A stretch of DNA of 64,000 nt from an uncultured Bacteroidaceae bacterium (GTDB taxonomy: Bacteria; Bacteroidota; Bacteroidia; Bacteroidales; Bacteroidaceae): the NCBI GenBank assembly GCA_905233765.1, contig CAJOCU010000014.1:3224-67223 (forward strand), read 5' to 3'. Made by a program: the position numbers and the translations under genes. A model generated the notes under the pieces. That model searched no databases, was not told the origin of the DNA, and saw only the letters and a program-made list of their open reading frames with translations. Below are positions 53,944 to 63,200 of this stretch, one piece after another. How positions within the stretch are numbered: position 1 is the first letter of the stretch; each line of letters starts with the position of its first letter.

Positions 53944-55728
53944 TTATGCCTCGCGCTCGAGCCAGGCGATGGCCTGTCCCTTGACGACTTTCTTGCCCTG
54001 GAAGGCGGTGATATCGACGAGCTTGCCTGCGAAACCGGTGGTGAGGGGCAGGAGCTGGCCGTACTGTGTCTGCAGGTAGCAGACGGTGGCGCCTTCCTGA
54101 TACTTGGTGCCGATGGCGGGCTCGATGCAGCGCGTCACGCCGGCATCGCCGCTGACCTCGAAGAGGACCTGACCGTTCTCGGGTGCCGTGATGGCATCGG
54201 CCTTGGCGTGCTTGAAGGCGCTGAGCTCCTCGATGGACACCTTCGGGCCGGCAGCTGTCTGTGCCTTGGCGACCTTGGCCTTCTCGAGGTCGGCGAGGAA
54301 ATTCTTCTTGGCCTGGCCGCTCTTGTAGTTGCGGTACTGCTCGGGGTGCATGGCGAGCTCGTAGAGCTCTTCGTCGTCCTGACCGCGCTCCCAGCCGTTC
54401 TCCTCCATCTCCTTGATGAAGTCGGGGAGGGCGTTCTTGAGGAGCGTGTGGGGGTCGGCATCGGTGAACTCGCGGCCCTGCTTTTTGGCGAGCTCCTTGA
54501 GCTCGGGGTCGATGGTGCCGGGAATCTTGCCGCTCTTGCCAAGGATCATGCCCCACATGGAGTCGTCCATCATCACGAAGCGGCCCTTGCCCTGAGCCAG
54601 AGTGAGCAGGTTCATGAGGGCGATGTTCTTGACGTACTGCGAGAAGGGCGTGACCAATGGGGGATAGCCCACGCGCGGCCATACATAGGCCACCTCGTCG
54701 AAGAGTTTCACGAGGATCTCGTCGGTCGAGAGTTCGGGTTCGCCCTTGGCCTTCAGCGTCTGGTTGATGACGCCGTGGATGCCGGCGAGGTCGGCCATCA
54801 TGGATCCCATCATGCCGCCGGGCAGGCCGCAGCCGAGGAGGAGCGAGGACATGTGCTTGTTGCCCGGGTTGATGAAGTAGCCGAGCCAGTCGTCGATGAA
54901 CTCTTGCGTGAGCGAGCGCGCCTGCATGTACGCGTTCATATTTATTTCTTTCACCTCGAAGCCCTCGTTCTTCAGCATCGACTGTACGGAGATGATGTCC
55001 GGGTGTACCTTACCCCAGGAGAGGGGCTCGATGGCTGTGTCAATGACGTCGGCGCCGTTGTTGCAGACTTCCAGGATGCTGGCCATGGAGAGGCCCGGGC
55101 CGCTGTGGCCGTGGTACTGGATGATGACGTCGGGGTGCTTGGTCTTGATGGCCTTGGTGAGCGCGCCGAGGAGGGCGGGCTGTCCGATGCCGGCCATATC
55201 CTTCAGGCAGATTTCCTCGGCGCCGGCAGCGATGACCTGGTCGGCAATCTCGGAATAGTAGTCGACGGTGTGCACGGGTGAGGTGGTGATGCAGAGGGTG
55301 GCCTGAGGGGTCATGCCTGCAGCTTTTGCCCATTTCACCGAGGGGATGATGTTGCGGACATCGTTCAAGCCGCAGAAGATACGGGGGATATCCACGCCCT
55401 GGGCGTGCTTCACCTTGTACTGCAACTCGCGGACGTCGTCGGGCACGGGGTACATGCGGAGGGCGTTGAGACCGCGGTCGAGCATGTGGGTCTTGATGCC
55501 CACTTCGTTGAAGGGCTTACAGAAGGCACGCACGGCGGCGTTGGGGTTCTCGCCGGCGAGCAGGTTGACCTGTTCGAAGGCGCCGCCATTGGTTTCTACG
55601 CGGTCGAAGACACCCATGTCGATGATGACGGGCGCGATGCGTTCCAGCTGGTCTTTGCGCGGCTGGAACTTGCCTGAGCTCTGCCACATATCGCGATAGA
55701 CCAGGCTGAATTGAATCTTTTTCTTCAT
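53944..55728 (-). CDS. Carboxyltransferase: PycB/oxaloacetate decarboxylase alpha-like, without biotinyl lysine
   Basis: A 594-aa protein with a carboxyltransferase TIM barrel (about 1-300: FSLVYRDMWQSSGKFQPRKD, the lysine in CLKDMAGIGQP, the metal histidines in IQYHGHSGPGLSM). A conserved carboxylase domain follows, then a biotinyl-lipoyl-like domain from about 515. In that last domain the usual (E)AMKM site is absent; the corresponding turn reads TVCYLQTQYGQLLPL. The enzyme would therefore need a separate biotin carrier. It fits pyruvate carboxylation, oxaloacetate decarboxylation or methylmalonyl-CoA transcarboxylation in the succinate/propionate pathway. Own promoter at 55761-55768. Confidence 0.85.
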   Translation of the reverse strand: MKKKIQFSLVYRDMWQSSGKFQPRKDQLERIAPVIIDMGVFDRVETNGGAFEQVNLLAGENPNAAVRAFCKPFNEVGIKTHMLDRGLNALRMYPVPDDVRELQYKVKHAQGVDIPRIFCGLNDVRNIIPSVKWAKAAGMTPQATLCITTSPVHTVDYYSEIADQVIAAGAEEICLKDMAGIGQPALLGALTKAIKTKHPDVIIQYHGHSGPGLSMASILEVCNNGADVIDTAIEPLSWGKVHPDIISVQSMLKNEGFEVKEINMNAYMQARSLTQEFIDDWLGYFINPGNKHMSSLLLGCGLPGGMMGSMMADLAGIHGVINQTLKAKGEPELSTDEILVKLFDEVAYVWPRVGYPPLVTPFSQYVKNIALMNLLTLAQGKGRFVMMDDSMWGMILGKSGKIPGTIDPELKELAKKQGREFTDADPHTLLKNALPDFIKEMEENGWERGQDDEELYELAMHPEQYRNYKSGQAKKNFLADLEKAKVAKAQTAAGPKVSIEELSAFKHAKADAITAPENGQVLFEVSGDAGVTRCIEPAIGTKYQEGATVCYLQTQYGQLLPLTTGFAGKLVDITAFQGKKVVKGQAIAWLEREA

Positions 55729-55760
55729 GAGAAATGATGTGATGATGCGTTTTTGTGGCG

Positions 55761-55768
55761 CAAATATA
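55761..55768 (-). promoter_or_regulatory. Carboxyltransferase promoter -7 box
   Basis: TATATTTG on the minus strand, 32 nt before the ATG. Confidence 0.55.
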
Positions 55769-55864
55769 GAGAAAAAACTGCGTTCGCGACGAAGAAAACA
55801 GGAAATATATCTGGCAAGAGGTTCACTTTTTCCATTTTTGCAGTAATGTTCAGAAAAATATACC

Positions 55865-55872
55865 TACCTTTG
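55865..55872 (+). promoter_or_regulatory. C10 protease promoter -7 box
   Basis: TACCTTTG 53 nt before the ATG at 55926; TTTTTG lies 24 nt upstream. Confidence 0.6.
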
Positions 55873-55925
55873 CCTCCCTCACAGGATGTCATCCGACACC
55901 GTAAACAAGATATTCTTCAGCTGAT

Positions 55926-57566
55926 ATGAAACGACTCGTAGTTCTATGGATAAGCCTGACCGTTATGACGGCGGCCAGCGCAGCCCGAATTGATCGCAAT
56001 GCCGCCCTGTTGAAGGCGCAACGGTTCATGCCAGGGAAACAGCTCGTGGCAGCGGGCGATGCAGCTGCTGCGCGTGCCAGAGCGCCGCGAAAGCAGGGGG
56101 CGTTCCACATCTTCAATGCCGCTGACAACGGCGGCTTTGTCATCGTCAGCGCCGATGACCGCGCCACGGAGATCCTCGGCTATGCCCTGCAGGGCAACCT
56201 GGGCGTGCCCCCGAACGTGCAGTGGTGGCTGGAGGGCTACGCCCGCCAGATAGAAAGCTTGGAGACCGCAGAGCCCATGAAGACCGCAGCGCGCAGAGCT
56301 AGCGACAAGGCCATCGCACCGATGCTCACGGCGCAATGGAACCAAACAGCGCCCTATAACAGCTGGTGCCCCGACGGCAACTATGTCGATTACGATGACC
56401 CCGGCTACGATGCCACTAACCGCTGCCTCACGGGCTGTGTGGCCACGGCGATGGCGGAGTTCATGCACTACTGGAGGTGGCCGCTGGCGTGCGAGGCGCT
56501 GGACAGCTACGCGGCCCATGGCCACACCGTCAAGGAGCTACCCGCCACGACCTTCAAATGGGAGCAGATGCAGACCACCTACGCCAAGACCGCCACAGGA
56601 CCCTTGGCGGATGCTGTGGCAGAGCTGATGCGCTACTGCGGGCAAGCCATGGAGATGCAATATGCCACGGACAAATCCACGGCCAACCTGACTGTGGAGA
56701 CGATGATCTCCACATTCCACTACAGCCCCAACTGCCGTTTGCTGCGGCGCGACAGCTACACCACCAGCCGCTGGACTGACATCATCTACGACGAGCTCGA
56801 GGCTGGACGCCCCGTGCTCTACCAAGGTGAAAATGAAAGAGTCGGACACCTCCTCATCGTTGACGGCAGCGACGGCAAAGGCCTCTTCCACATCAACTGG
56901 GGCTGGGGCGGCCAGTACGACGGCTTCTTCGCCCTCTCAGCGCTGAGCCCCGGAACGCATGGCAACTACCAGTATGACCAATATGCCTTTGTAGGCCTGC
57001 AACCCGCCCAAGAGAGCGAGCAGTTGTTGCCCGCCATGCAGTGCAGCGTCAGCGAATCGTCGGACGCGTATCTGCACTACCGCTCAGAGTCTTACGACCT
57101 GGAGGGCTCTGTGGTGGCCCGATACAATTTGGAGCCCGCCGCCACGCGCAAAGTGGAGATTGGCTGGGCGCTGTACCAGGGTGACACCTTCGTGCAGGCC
57201 GTCAGCAGCAAGGCGGTGACGATCTCCGCGCAGCAGCAGAGCCACTTCCTCAACAACCCCCGCGTCACCTTCAGCTCTGATCTGCCCAGCGGCACCTATC
57301 TGCTCTGCCAGATATACCGCTTCGAGGGCGAGTCGGAGTGGCAGCTCTGCCATCCCTACCAGGATAATCCTTACATGCTGGTGCTGGAGCTCACGGATAC
57401 CTACTTCTATGCCCGCCTCTTCGATGTGGTGAAGGACGGTATCAACGCAACCACCATGGAGCCCACATCAAACGGCATCGTGTATGACCTGCAGGGCCGT
57501 CGTGTGGACGGCACACTCAGAAAAGGTGTGTTCATCAAGGACGGTCATAAGGTGTTTGTGAAGTGA
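55926..57566 (+). CDS. C10 family (streptopain-like) cysteine protease, secreted
   Basis: A 546-aa secreted protease. Signal peptide about 1-20. A propeptide (GGFVIVSADDRATEILGYAL region, about 25-130) keeps the enzyme inactive in this family. The catalytic domain has Cys171 in NRCLTGCVATAMAEFM. The catalytic His is in GHLLIVDGSDG, followed by FHINWGWGGQYDGFF. A beta domain and the C-terminal tail YDLQGRRVDGTLRKGVFIKD end the protein. Related enzymes (SpeB, interpain A) degrade host proteins. Monocistronic. Confidence 0.92.
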   Translation: MKRLVVLWISLTVMTAASAARIDRNAALLKAQRFMPGKQLVAAGDAAAARARAPRKQGAFHIFNAADNGGFVIVSADDRATEILGYALQGNLGVPPNVQWWLEGYARQIESLETAEPMKTAARRASDKAIAPMLTAQWNQTAPYNSWCPDGNYVDYDDPGYDATNRCLTGCVATAMAEFMHYWRWPLACEALDSYAAHGHTVKELPATTFKWEQMQTTYAKTATGPLADAVAELMRYCGQAMEMQYATDKSTANLTVETMISTFHYSPNCRLLRRDSYTTSRWTDIIYDELEAGRPVLYQGENERVGHLLIVDGSDGKGLFHINWGWGGQYDGFFALSALSPGTHGNYQYDQYAFVGLQPAQESEQLLPAMQCSVSESSDAYLHYRSESYDLEGSVVARYNLEPAATRKVEIGWALYQGDTFVQAVSSKAVTISAQQQSHFLNNPRVTFSSDLPSGTYLLCQIYRFEGESEWQLCHPYQDNPYMLVLELTDTYFYARLFDVVKDGINATTMEPTSNGIVYDLQGRRVDGTLRKGVFIKDGHKVFVK

Positions 57567-57639
57567 AAAAGGTCAGGGCACTGAGCCGCAGAGGACAAAA
57601 TGATGGAAAAAGAGGCCTTTTACAGACTTTTTCTGCGTA

Positions 57640-57674
57640 TTTGTGCGATATGTCAGCTTTTATACGTATCTTTG
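57640..57674 (+). promoter_or_regulatory. Promoter of the aryl-polyene-type cluster
   Basis: TTTG (57640-57643), 23-nt gap, TATCTTTG (57667-57674), 25 nt before the first gene. Confidence 0.6.
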
Positions 57675-57699
57675 CCGCGCTAATTGTATTTATAAAGGA

Positions 57700-58431
57700 A
57701 TGAAATATATTCTTGTGACTGGCGGCTCCCGTGGCTTGGGACGTGCGATATGTGTGCGACTGGCGCAGATGGACCTGCCTATCCTCATCAATTATCAGTC
57801 CAATGCGGCTGCGGCGGAAGAGACGCTGCAGCAGGTGGTGGCAGCTGGCGGACAGGCTGAGCTGATGCCTTTCGACGTGGCCGACGAGGCTTCGGTCGAG
57901 GCTGCGCTCGACGCGTGGAACACGGCACACCCCGATGACTATATCGCCTACCTGGTCAACAACGCAGGCATCCGTCGCGACAACATGATGTTCATGATGC
58001 CTACGGCGGACTGGAAGGCGGTGCTCGACACCTCGCTCAATGGCTTCTACTATGTCACCAAGCGACTGCTGCCCAATATGATGCGACGCAAGCATGGCGG
58101 CCGCATCGTGAATATGGCTTCGCTCAGTGGCCTCAAGGGTATGGCCGGACAGGCCAACTACAGCGCTGCCAAGGCTGCCCTCATCGGTGCCACGAAGGCG
58201 CTGGCACAGGAGTGCGCGGCTCGCGACGTGACCGTGAATGCCGTAGCTCCGGGGTTCATCGATACGGACATGACCAAGGACCTGCCTGTGGACGAGCTGA
58301 AGAAACTCGTGCCCATGAACCGCTTCGGGCGACCCGAAGAGGTGGCAGCCCTCGTGGCCTTCCTCCTCTCCGACGAGGCCAGCTACATCACGGGCGAGGT
58401 GATTAGTATTAATGGGGGACTGTACACGTAA
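57700..58431 (+). CDS. 3-oxoacyl-ACP reductase (FabG-like SDR) of the polyene cluster
   Basis: A 243-aa NADPH-dependent short-chain reductase. ILVTGGSRGLGRAI is the cofactor loop, LVNNAGI the NNAG motif, and S in MASLSG with YSAAK the catalytic Ser-Tyr-Lys. The end VISINGGLYT is FabG-like. The start at 57700 has AAAGGA close by; an upstream ATG at 57643 precedes the promoter box and is rejected. The first position of the cluster and the following ketosynthase suggest ApeQ-type reduction of a growing polyene chain rather than housekeeping FabG. Confidence 0.9.
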   Translation: MKYILVTGGSRGLGRAICVRLAQMDLPILINYQSNAAAAEETLQQVVAAGGQAELMPFDVADEASVEAALDAWNTAHPDDYIAYLVNNAGIRRDNMMFMMPTADWKAVLDTSLNGFYYVTKRLLPNMMRRKHGGRIVNMASLSGLKGMAGQANYSAAKAALIGATKALAQECAARDVTVNAVAPGFIDTDMTKDLPVDELKKLVPMNRFGRPEEVAALVAFLLSDEASYITGEVISINGGLYT

Positions 58432-58479
58432 TGCCGGTGGCATAGCGTGAATGATGAATGAATAGTGATTTAAGATCTG

Positions 58480-58521
58480 GAATTTAAATTTGCAATTCAA
58501 GATTTGCGATTTGAGATTTAG
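58480..58521. repeat. Repeated AATTTAAATTTG/GATTTG words before the ketosynthase
   Basis: Degenerate 8-12 nt direct repeats (TTTGCAATTCAAGA, GATTTGCGATTTGAGATTTAGA pieces) run up to the ATG at 58523. Confidence 0.6.
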
Positions 58522-58522
58522 A

Positions 58523-59785
58523 ATGAGCAACAGATATAACGATATAAAGGGAACGGTGGCAGGAGCGCGCCGCGTAGTGGTCACGGGTATGGGCATCTGG
58601 TCCTGCCTGGGAACAGATTTGGAGACGGTGAAGGAGTCGTTGTACAATGGTAAGTCGGGCATCGGCTTGCAGGAAGAACGCCTCCAGTATGGCTATCGTT
58701 CAGGGCTCACGGGTATCGTGGAGACACCGGTCATCACCAAGCAGATGTTGGATCGCCATACACGCGCGGGGATGTCTGAAGAGGCGCAGTACGCCTACAT
58801 GGCCAGCCGTCAGGCCTTCGCACAGGCAGGCATGGATGACCAGTACTTGCGCGAGAACGAGGTAGGCTGCATCTTCGGCAACGACTCGTCGGCCAAGCCG
58901 GTTATCGAGGCTGCCAAGATCATGGATGAGAAGCACGACTCGGCGATGCTGGGCTACGGCATCATCTTCCAGTCGATGAACTCGACGGTGAACATGAACC
59001 TCTCGACCATCTTCCACCTGCGCGGTGTCAACTTCACCATCAGCGCAGCCTGCGCCAGCGGTAGCCACAGCATCGGGCTGGGCTATATGCTGATTAAGCA
59101 GGGCTTGCAGGACGTGGTGCTGGCCGGTGGCGCCCAGGAGACGAACTACTACTCGATGGCGTCGTTCGACGCGCTGAACGCCTTCTCCGTCCGAATGGAT
59201 GAGCCCACGAAGGCCAGCCGGCCCTTCGACCGCGACCGCGACGGCCTGATTCCCAGCGGCGGCGCTGCAGCACTGGTGCTGGAGGACTACGACCACGCCG
59301 TGGCACGTGGCGCAACGATTCTGGCCGAAGTAGTGGGCTACGGCTTCAGCAGCAACGGCGGCGGCATCTCGGAGCCCAGCGACGAAGGCAGCGTCATTGC
59401 CATGCAGCGTGCAATGGCCGATGCCGGTGTGACCCCCGCCGACATCGACTACATCAATGCCCACGCCACCTCAACGCCGCAGGGCGATATGTACGAGGCC
59501 AAAGCCCTCGACCGTCTCTTCCGCGGTCAGCGCGCCCTCATCAGTAGCACGAAGTCCATGACGGGCCACGAGTGCTGGATGGCAGGTGCCAGCGAGATGG
59601 TCTATAGCATCATCATGCTACAGAATAACTTCGTAGCGCCCAACATCAACCTGGAGAACCCCGACGAGTATGCTGCGGACCTGAACCTCACGTCCAAGAC
59701 TGTGGATACAGAACTCAACATCATCCTCTCCAACAGCTTCGGCTTCGGAGGAACGAATTCGGCGTTGGTGCTGAGGAAGGTGTAA
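58523..59785 (+). CDS. Beta-ketoacyl-ACP synthase (FabF/KAS II-like) of the polyene cluster
   Basis: A 420-aa condensing enzyme. The triad is complete: Cys177 (ISAACASGSHS), His314 (NAHATSTPQGD), His349 (KSMTGHECWMAG). VVVTGMGIWSCLGTD starts the fold and GFGGTNSALVLRKV ends it. The ATG at 58523 is chosen over 58490, which lies in repeat sequence. CWMAGASEM, where FabF has a GAAGA-type stretch, marks it as a specialised ketosynthase, as in aryl-polyene/flexirubin clusters. Confidence 0.9.
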   Translation: MSNRYNDIKGTVAGARRVVVTGMGIWSCLGTDLETVKESLYNGKSGIGLQEERLQYGYRSGLTGIVETPVITKQMLDRHTRAGMSEEAQYAYMASRQAFAQAGMDDQYLRENEVGCIFGNDSSAKPVIEAAKIMDEKHDSAMLGYGIIFQSMNSTVNMNLSTIFHLRGVNFTISAACASGSHSIGLGYMLIKQGLQDVVLAGGAQETNYYSMASFDALNAFSVRMDEPTKASRPFDRDRDGLIPSGGAAALVLEDYDHAVARGATILAEVVGYGFSSNGGGISEPSDEGSVIAMQRAMADAGVTPADIDYINAHATSTPQGDMYEAKALDRLFRGQRALISSTKSMTGHECWMAGASEMVYSIIMLQNNFVAPNINLENPDEYAADLNLTSKTVDTELNIILSNSFGFGGTNSALVLRKV

Positions 59786-59850
59786 AGTTTAAAGATAGAA
59801 CAGAAATTGATAACCAATATTTATTAACCCTTTAACAACACAACAAAACT

Positions 59851-60372
59851 ATGAAACGTACAGTAATGACCGTGATGATGGCTGTAGCAGCTGTCGTTGC
59901 ATTCGCAGGCAACCCTATTAAGGTGACTGGTGGTGACAAGAAGTTCTTCAAGAGCGCTGAAGGCCCCATGTTGCTGGAAATTAGCTATGAGGGTGCTACC
60001 TATGATGGTAAGATGCCTCTGACCGACAGGTATAACGACATCCCCAACAAAGCACGCATCTCTTATGATGGCTTCGTCGAGGAGTTCAGCGAGAAGAACA
60101 AGAGAATCAACTTCGTGGCTGATCCCGCTCAGGCTAGGTATAAGATGACGATTCACGTGACGAAGATTGACGAGTTCATTAATATGTTTGGCTTCGTGGC
60201 TGGTCCTTGCATCCGTGCTTGGGGTACATTGACAGTGACAGATATTGCCAGCGGTGCTCCTCTGCTCGTGGTGGATATCGACGAGGTCGATGGTGGCTCT
60301 TCCGTAACGACCGACCGCGCCTGGAACGACTGCTTCGGTGAGCTGGGCAAGCGCATCGCGAAGCTGAAGTAA
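59851..60372 (+). CDS. Secreted 173-aa protein of unknown function inside the polyene cluster
   Basis: Signal peptide MKRTVMTVMMAVAAVVAFAG. The mature part (KVTGGDKKFFKSAEGPMLLE, NFVADPAQARYKMTIHVTKI, FVAGPCIRAWGTLTVTDIAS) is predicted as a small beta-rich domain. It ends in a helix, CFGELGKRIAKLK. I do not recognise a family. It is flanked by biosynthetic genes on the same strand with 65-nt gaps each side, so it may help export or hold the lipid product, or be an inserted independent gene. Confidence 0.7.
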   Translation: MKRTVMTVMMAVAAVVAFAGNPIKVTGGDKKFFKSAEGPMLLEISYEGATYDGKMPLTDRYNDIPNKARISYDGFVEEFSEKNKRINFVADPAQARYKMTIHVTKIDEFINMFGFVAGPCIRAWGTLTVTDIASGAPLLVVDIDEVDGGSSVTTDRAWNDCFGELGKRIAKLK

Positions 60373-60436
60373 TAGAAACTTAAGCAGCTAAGAAGTTAAG
60401 GCTGGCCTTAACTACACAACTACAAAATAAAAGATT

Positions 60437-61549
60437 ATGAATCTATCACCTGCCTTGGAGAAGGCATACACAAAAGAGTCGTTATCGGCTCGCGAGGCAC
60501 AGCGACTGGCTGAGTTCATCGCCTGGGGACCTGTGGTGTTCCAGGCTTCGCGCCTGATGGTGAAGTTTGGCATCTTTGACATGCTCCGTGACGCTGACGA
60601 GGGCCTCACCCGCCAAGAGGTGTGCGAGAAGACAGCCCTCTCGGATTATGCCGTGAAGTGTCTGCTGGAGGCATCGTTGTGCATCGGCACGGTGCTGGTG
60701 GATCCTGCCTCCGACCGCTACACCATCTCCAAGACAGGATGGTTCCTACTGAATGATCCAGCCACTCGAGTGAACATCGATTTCAACCACGATGTGAACT
60801 ACGAGGGCTGGTTCCATTTGGAGGAAGCCCTGAAAGAAGGGCGCCCCGTGGGCCTGGAACACTTCGGCAACTGGCCCACTATCTATGAAGCCTTGAGCGA
60901 GCTGCCTGCACAGGTGCAGAAGAGCTGGTTCGGCTTCGACCATTTCTACAGCGACTCATCCTTCCCTGAGGCGCTGAAGATTATCTTCGATGAGCACCAC
61001 GTGCGCTCGCTCTATGACGTCGGTGGCAATACCGGCAAGTGGGCGCTGCAATGTGTGGGATACAACCCGGAGGTGGAGGTCACCATCCTGGATCTGCCAC
61101 AGCAGATAGGGATGATGAAGGAGAACGTGGCTGGTAAGACAGGTGCTGAACGCATCAAAGGGTTTGGCATCAACCTCTTGGACACCGAGGCGACCTTCCC
61201 ACAACGGGAGGGCGGCCTGGATGCCATCTGGATGAGCCAGTTCCTGGACTGTTTCAGCATGGAACAGATCGTTGGAATCCTGCGACGTGCCAAGGCGGCG
61301 ATGACCGAGCAGACGCGCATTTATATCATGGAGACACTCTGGGATCGCCAGCGCTTCGAGCCCGCAGCCTTCTGTCTGACGATGACCAGTCTCTATTTCA
61401 CAGCGCTGGCCAATGGCAACTCGAAGATGTACAACACAGAAGATATGGAACAGTGCATCCGCGAGGCGGGACTGGAGCTGGAACAGATCCACGACAACCT
61501 GGGACAGGGGCACAGTATTCTGGTGTGTAGAAAGAAAAGTTCGGAATAA
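60437..61549 (+). CDS. SAM-dependent O-methyltransferase with dimerisation domain
   Basis: A 370-aa class I methyltransferase. The N-terminal winged-helix dimerisation region (RLMVKFGIFDMLRDADEGLT, ALSDYAVKCLLEASL) is like that of hydroxyneurosporene/small-molecule O-methyltransferases. The SAM motif is LYDVGGNTGKWALQ, followed by VTILDLPQQ. MSQFLDCFS and IYIMETLWDRQ are later motifs. In the polyene cluster it probably methylates the aryl head group. Confidence 0.85.
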   Translation: MNLSPALEKAYTKESLSAREAQRLAEFIAWGPVVFQASRLMVKFGIFDMLRDADEGLTRQEVCEKTALSDYAVKCLLEASLCIGTVLVDPASDRYTISKTGWFLLNDPATRVNIDFNHDVNYEGWFHLEEALKEGRPVGLEHFGNWPTIYEALSELPAQVQKSWFGFDHFYSDSSFPEALKIIFDEHHVRSLYDVGGNTGKWALQCVGYNPEVEVTILDLPQQIGMMKENVAGKTGAERIKGFGINLLDTEATFPQREGGLDAIWMSQFLDCFSMEQIVGILRRAKAAMTEQTRIYIMETLWDRQRFEPAAFCLTMTSLYFTALANGNSKMYNTEDMEQCIREAGLELEQIHDNLGQGHSILVCRKKSSE

Positions 61550-61581
61550 CGAAATAAATTGTAAATCGTAAAATAACAACA

Positions 61582-61824
61582 ATGTCAAGACAAGAAATTG
61601 AAGAAAAGGTGAGGAACTTCCTCATCGAAGACCTCGAAATCGACGAGGAAAAGATCACCGACGATGCCAAACTGAAGGACGATATGGGTATTGATAGCCT
61701 GGACTTCGTGGACATCGTCGTCATCGTGGAGAAGAACTTCGGCTTTAAGATCAAGCCCGAAGAGATGGCTGGTGTCACCACGCTGAAAGAGTTCTGCGAC
61801 TACATCGAGAGCAAGGTGGCCTAA
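61582..61824 (+). CDS. Acyl carrier protein 1 of the polyene cluster
   Basis: An 80-aa acidic ACP. The phosphopantetheine serine lies in MGIDSLDFVDIVV. The four-helix pattern is clear from IEEKVRNFLIEDL to FCDYIESKV. It is 32 nt after the methyltransferase. A second ACP follows at 63665, as in aryl-polyene clusters. Confidence 0.93.
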   Translation: MSRQEIEEKVRNFLIEDLEIDEEKITDDAKLKDDMGIDSLDFVDIVVIVEKNFGFKIKPEEMAGVTTLKEFCDYIESKVA

Positions 61825-61861
61825 ACAGCTGTTCCCTTAGCGTCCGCTAGGGGTATGAGAA

Positions 61862-62761
61862 ATGGAAGCACAGCATACTGACTGGAAAGGTACGACGGGC
61901 GGCACACCCTGGATGCAGAAGTCCTTGGTGTGGGTCCTGGGATGGCTGCCTTTGCCGTTTGTCTATTGCGGCATGGCCATCTTCGTGGTTCCCTTTTATA
62001 TGCTGTTCAACCATCAGGGCTACTTGAGCCAATACCACTTCTTTCGTCAGCGTTTCCGCCGCTCGCCCCTGCGCACTTTCTTTGATGTTTATTGCAACCA
62101 TTTCCGTTTCGGCCAGATTATTCTGGACCGTTTTGCGTTTTATGGAGGCAAGCGTTTTAAGCTCATCGTAGAGGGTAACGAGCGCTTCATGGCGATGACA
62201 CACGAGCCTCACGGCTTCATGCAGTTGGGTGCTCATGTGGGCAACTTTGAGTTGGCGGGTTATATGCTGACGCAAGACCGAAAGCCTATTAACGCATTGG
62301 TCTTTAGCGGTGAGACGGGCACGGTGATGGAGAATCGCGTGCGGGTGTTTGAACATCAGAACCTGCGCCTCGTCCTGACGGGGGAGGGCATGGATCACAT
62401 CTTTGAACTCAACCGTGCACTGGCAGACGGCGAGATCGTCTCGATGCATGGCGACCGTGTCTTCGGTTCGCAGAAAGCGGTGACAGCAATGGTGCTGGAT
62501 GCTCCAGCGCAGTTGCCCTTAGGCCCCTTCCTCCTGGCAGCCACACGTGAGGTGCCGGTGTTCTGCACCTTCGTCATGAAGGAGACGGTGAACACCTACC
62601 ACATCTTCGTGCGGCTGTTGGAAATCGATGAATCGCAAGCGACCAGCGTTCGCAAATGCGCATCAGCGTTGGCACAGGCTTTTGCCGATAACCTCTCCGA
62701 CATTGTACGCCGCTATCCCCATCAGTGGCTTAACTACTACGAGTTCTGGCAACATGAATGA
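61862..62761 (+). CDS. LpxL/HtrB-like lysophospholipid acyltransferase
   Basis: A 299-aa membrane-associated acyltransferase. HxxxxE in LGAHVGNFELAGYM is the catalytic motif. One hydrophobic segment near the N-terminus (WVLGWLPLPFVYCGMAIFVV) anchors it. SMHGDRVFGSQKAV and RRYPHQWLNYYEFW match the lipid A lauroyltransferase family. In polyene clusters such enzymes are thought to attach the acyl chain to a lipid carrier. The hotdog gene starts inside its last codons (ATGAATGA). Confidence 0.88.
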   Translation: MEAQHTDWKGTTGGTPWMQKSLVWVLGWLPLPFVYCGMAIFVVPFYMLFNHQGYLSQYHFFRQRFRRSPLRTFFDVYCNHFRFGQIILDRFAFYGGKRFKLIVEGNERFMAMTHEPHGFMQLGAHVGNFELAGYMLTQDRKPINALVFSGETGTVMENRVRVFEHQNLRLVLTGEGMDHIFELNRALADGEIVSMHGDRVFGSQKAVTAMVLDAPAQLPLGPFLLAATREVPVFCTFVMKETVNTYHIFVRLLEIDESQATSVRKCASALAQAFADNLSDIVRRYPHQWLNYYEFWQHE

Positions 62762-63200
62762 CATTGAATTTGCTTCCATCAACGTGCTGGACCTGCTTCC
62801 GCAACGCCCACCGTTCGTGATGATCGACAAGCTGCTGCACTTCGATGAGGTGATGACAACAACCTGCTTCGAGGTTCGTGCCGATAACCTCTTCACAGAA
62901 GGGACGGTGCTGAACCCATGCGCGTTGGTCGAGAACATCGCTCAGACGTGCGCTGCTCGCATGGGCTACATCAACCAATACATCTACAAGGAGGCTGTGA
63001 AACTTGGTTTCATCGGAAGCATCCGCGACCTGGTGATCCTACGAGATGTGCGGGTGGGTGAAATGCTGACCACGTCGATAGAGGTGATGGAAGAGGTCAT
63101 GAGTGTGACGCTGGTGCATGCCGTGGTGAAGATCGGAGAAGAGCCCGTCGTGACGGCTGAGATGAAGATAGCCCTTAGTGATATTGATGCTGCTGCATGA
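62754..63200 (+). CDS. Hotdog-fold 3-hydroxyacyl-ACP dehydratase-like protein
   Basis: A 148-aa FabZ/ApeI-like protein starting MNDIEFASINVLDLLPQRPP. LLPQRPPFVMIDKLLHFDE is the FabZ/FabA entry. ALVENIAQTCAARMGY replaces the usual E..AQ..A helix with its acidic residue kept. The canonical FabZ HFP histidine is not visible, so activity may be altered or rely on a partner. Start overlaps the acyltransferase stop by 8 nt; its own stop overlaps the next start (ATGA). Confidence 0.82.
   Translation: MNDIEFASINVLDLLPQRPPFVMIDKLLHFDEVMTTTCFEVRADNLFTEGTVLNPCALVENIAQTCAARMGYINQYIYKEAVKLGFIGSIRDLVILRDVRVGEMLTTSIEVMEEVMSVTLVHAVVKIGEEPVVTAEMKIALSDIDAAA

Noticed and set aside
53662..55281. 539-codon plus-strand open frame opposite the carboxyltransferase
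   Set aside because: Runs through a strong terminator and is antisense to a clearly conserved enzyme.
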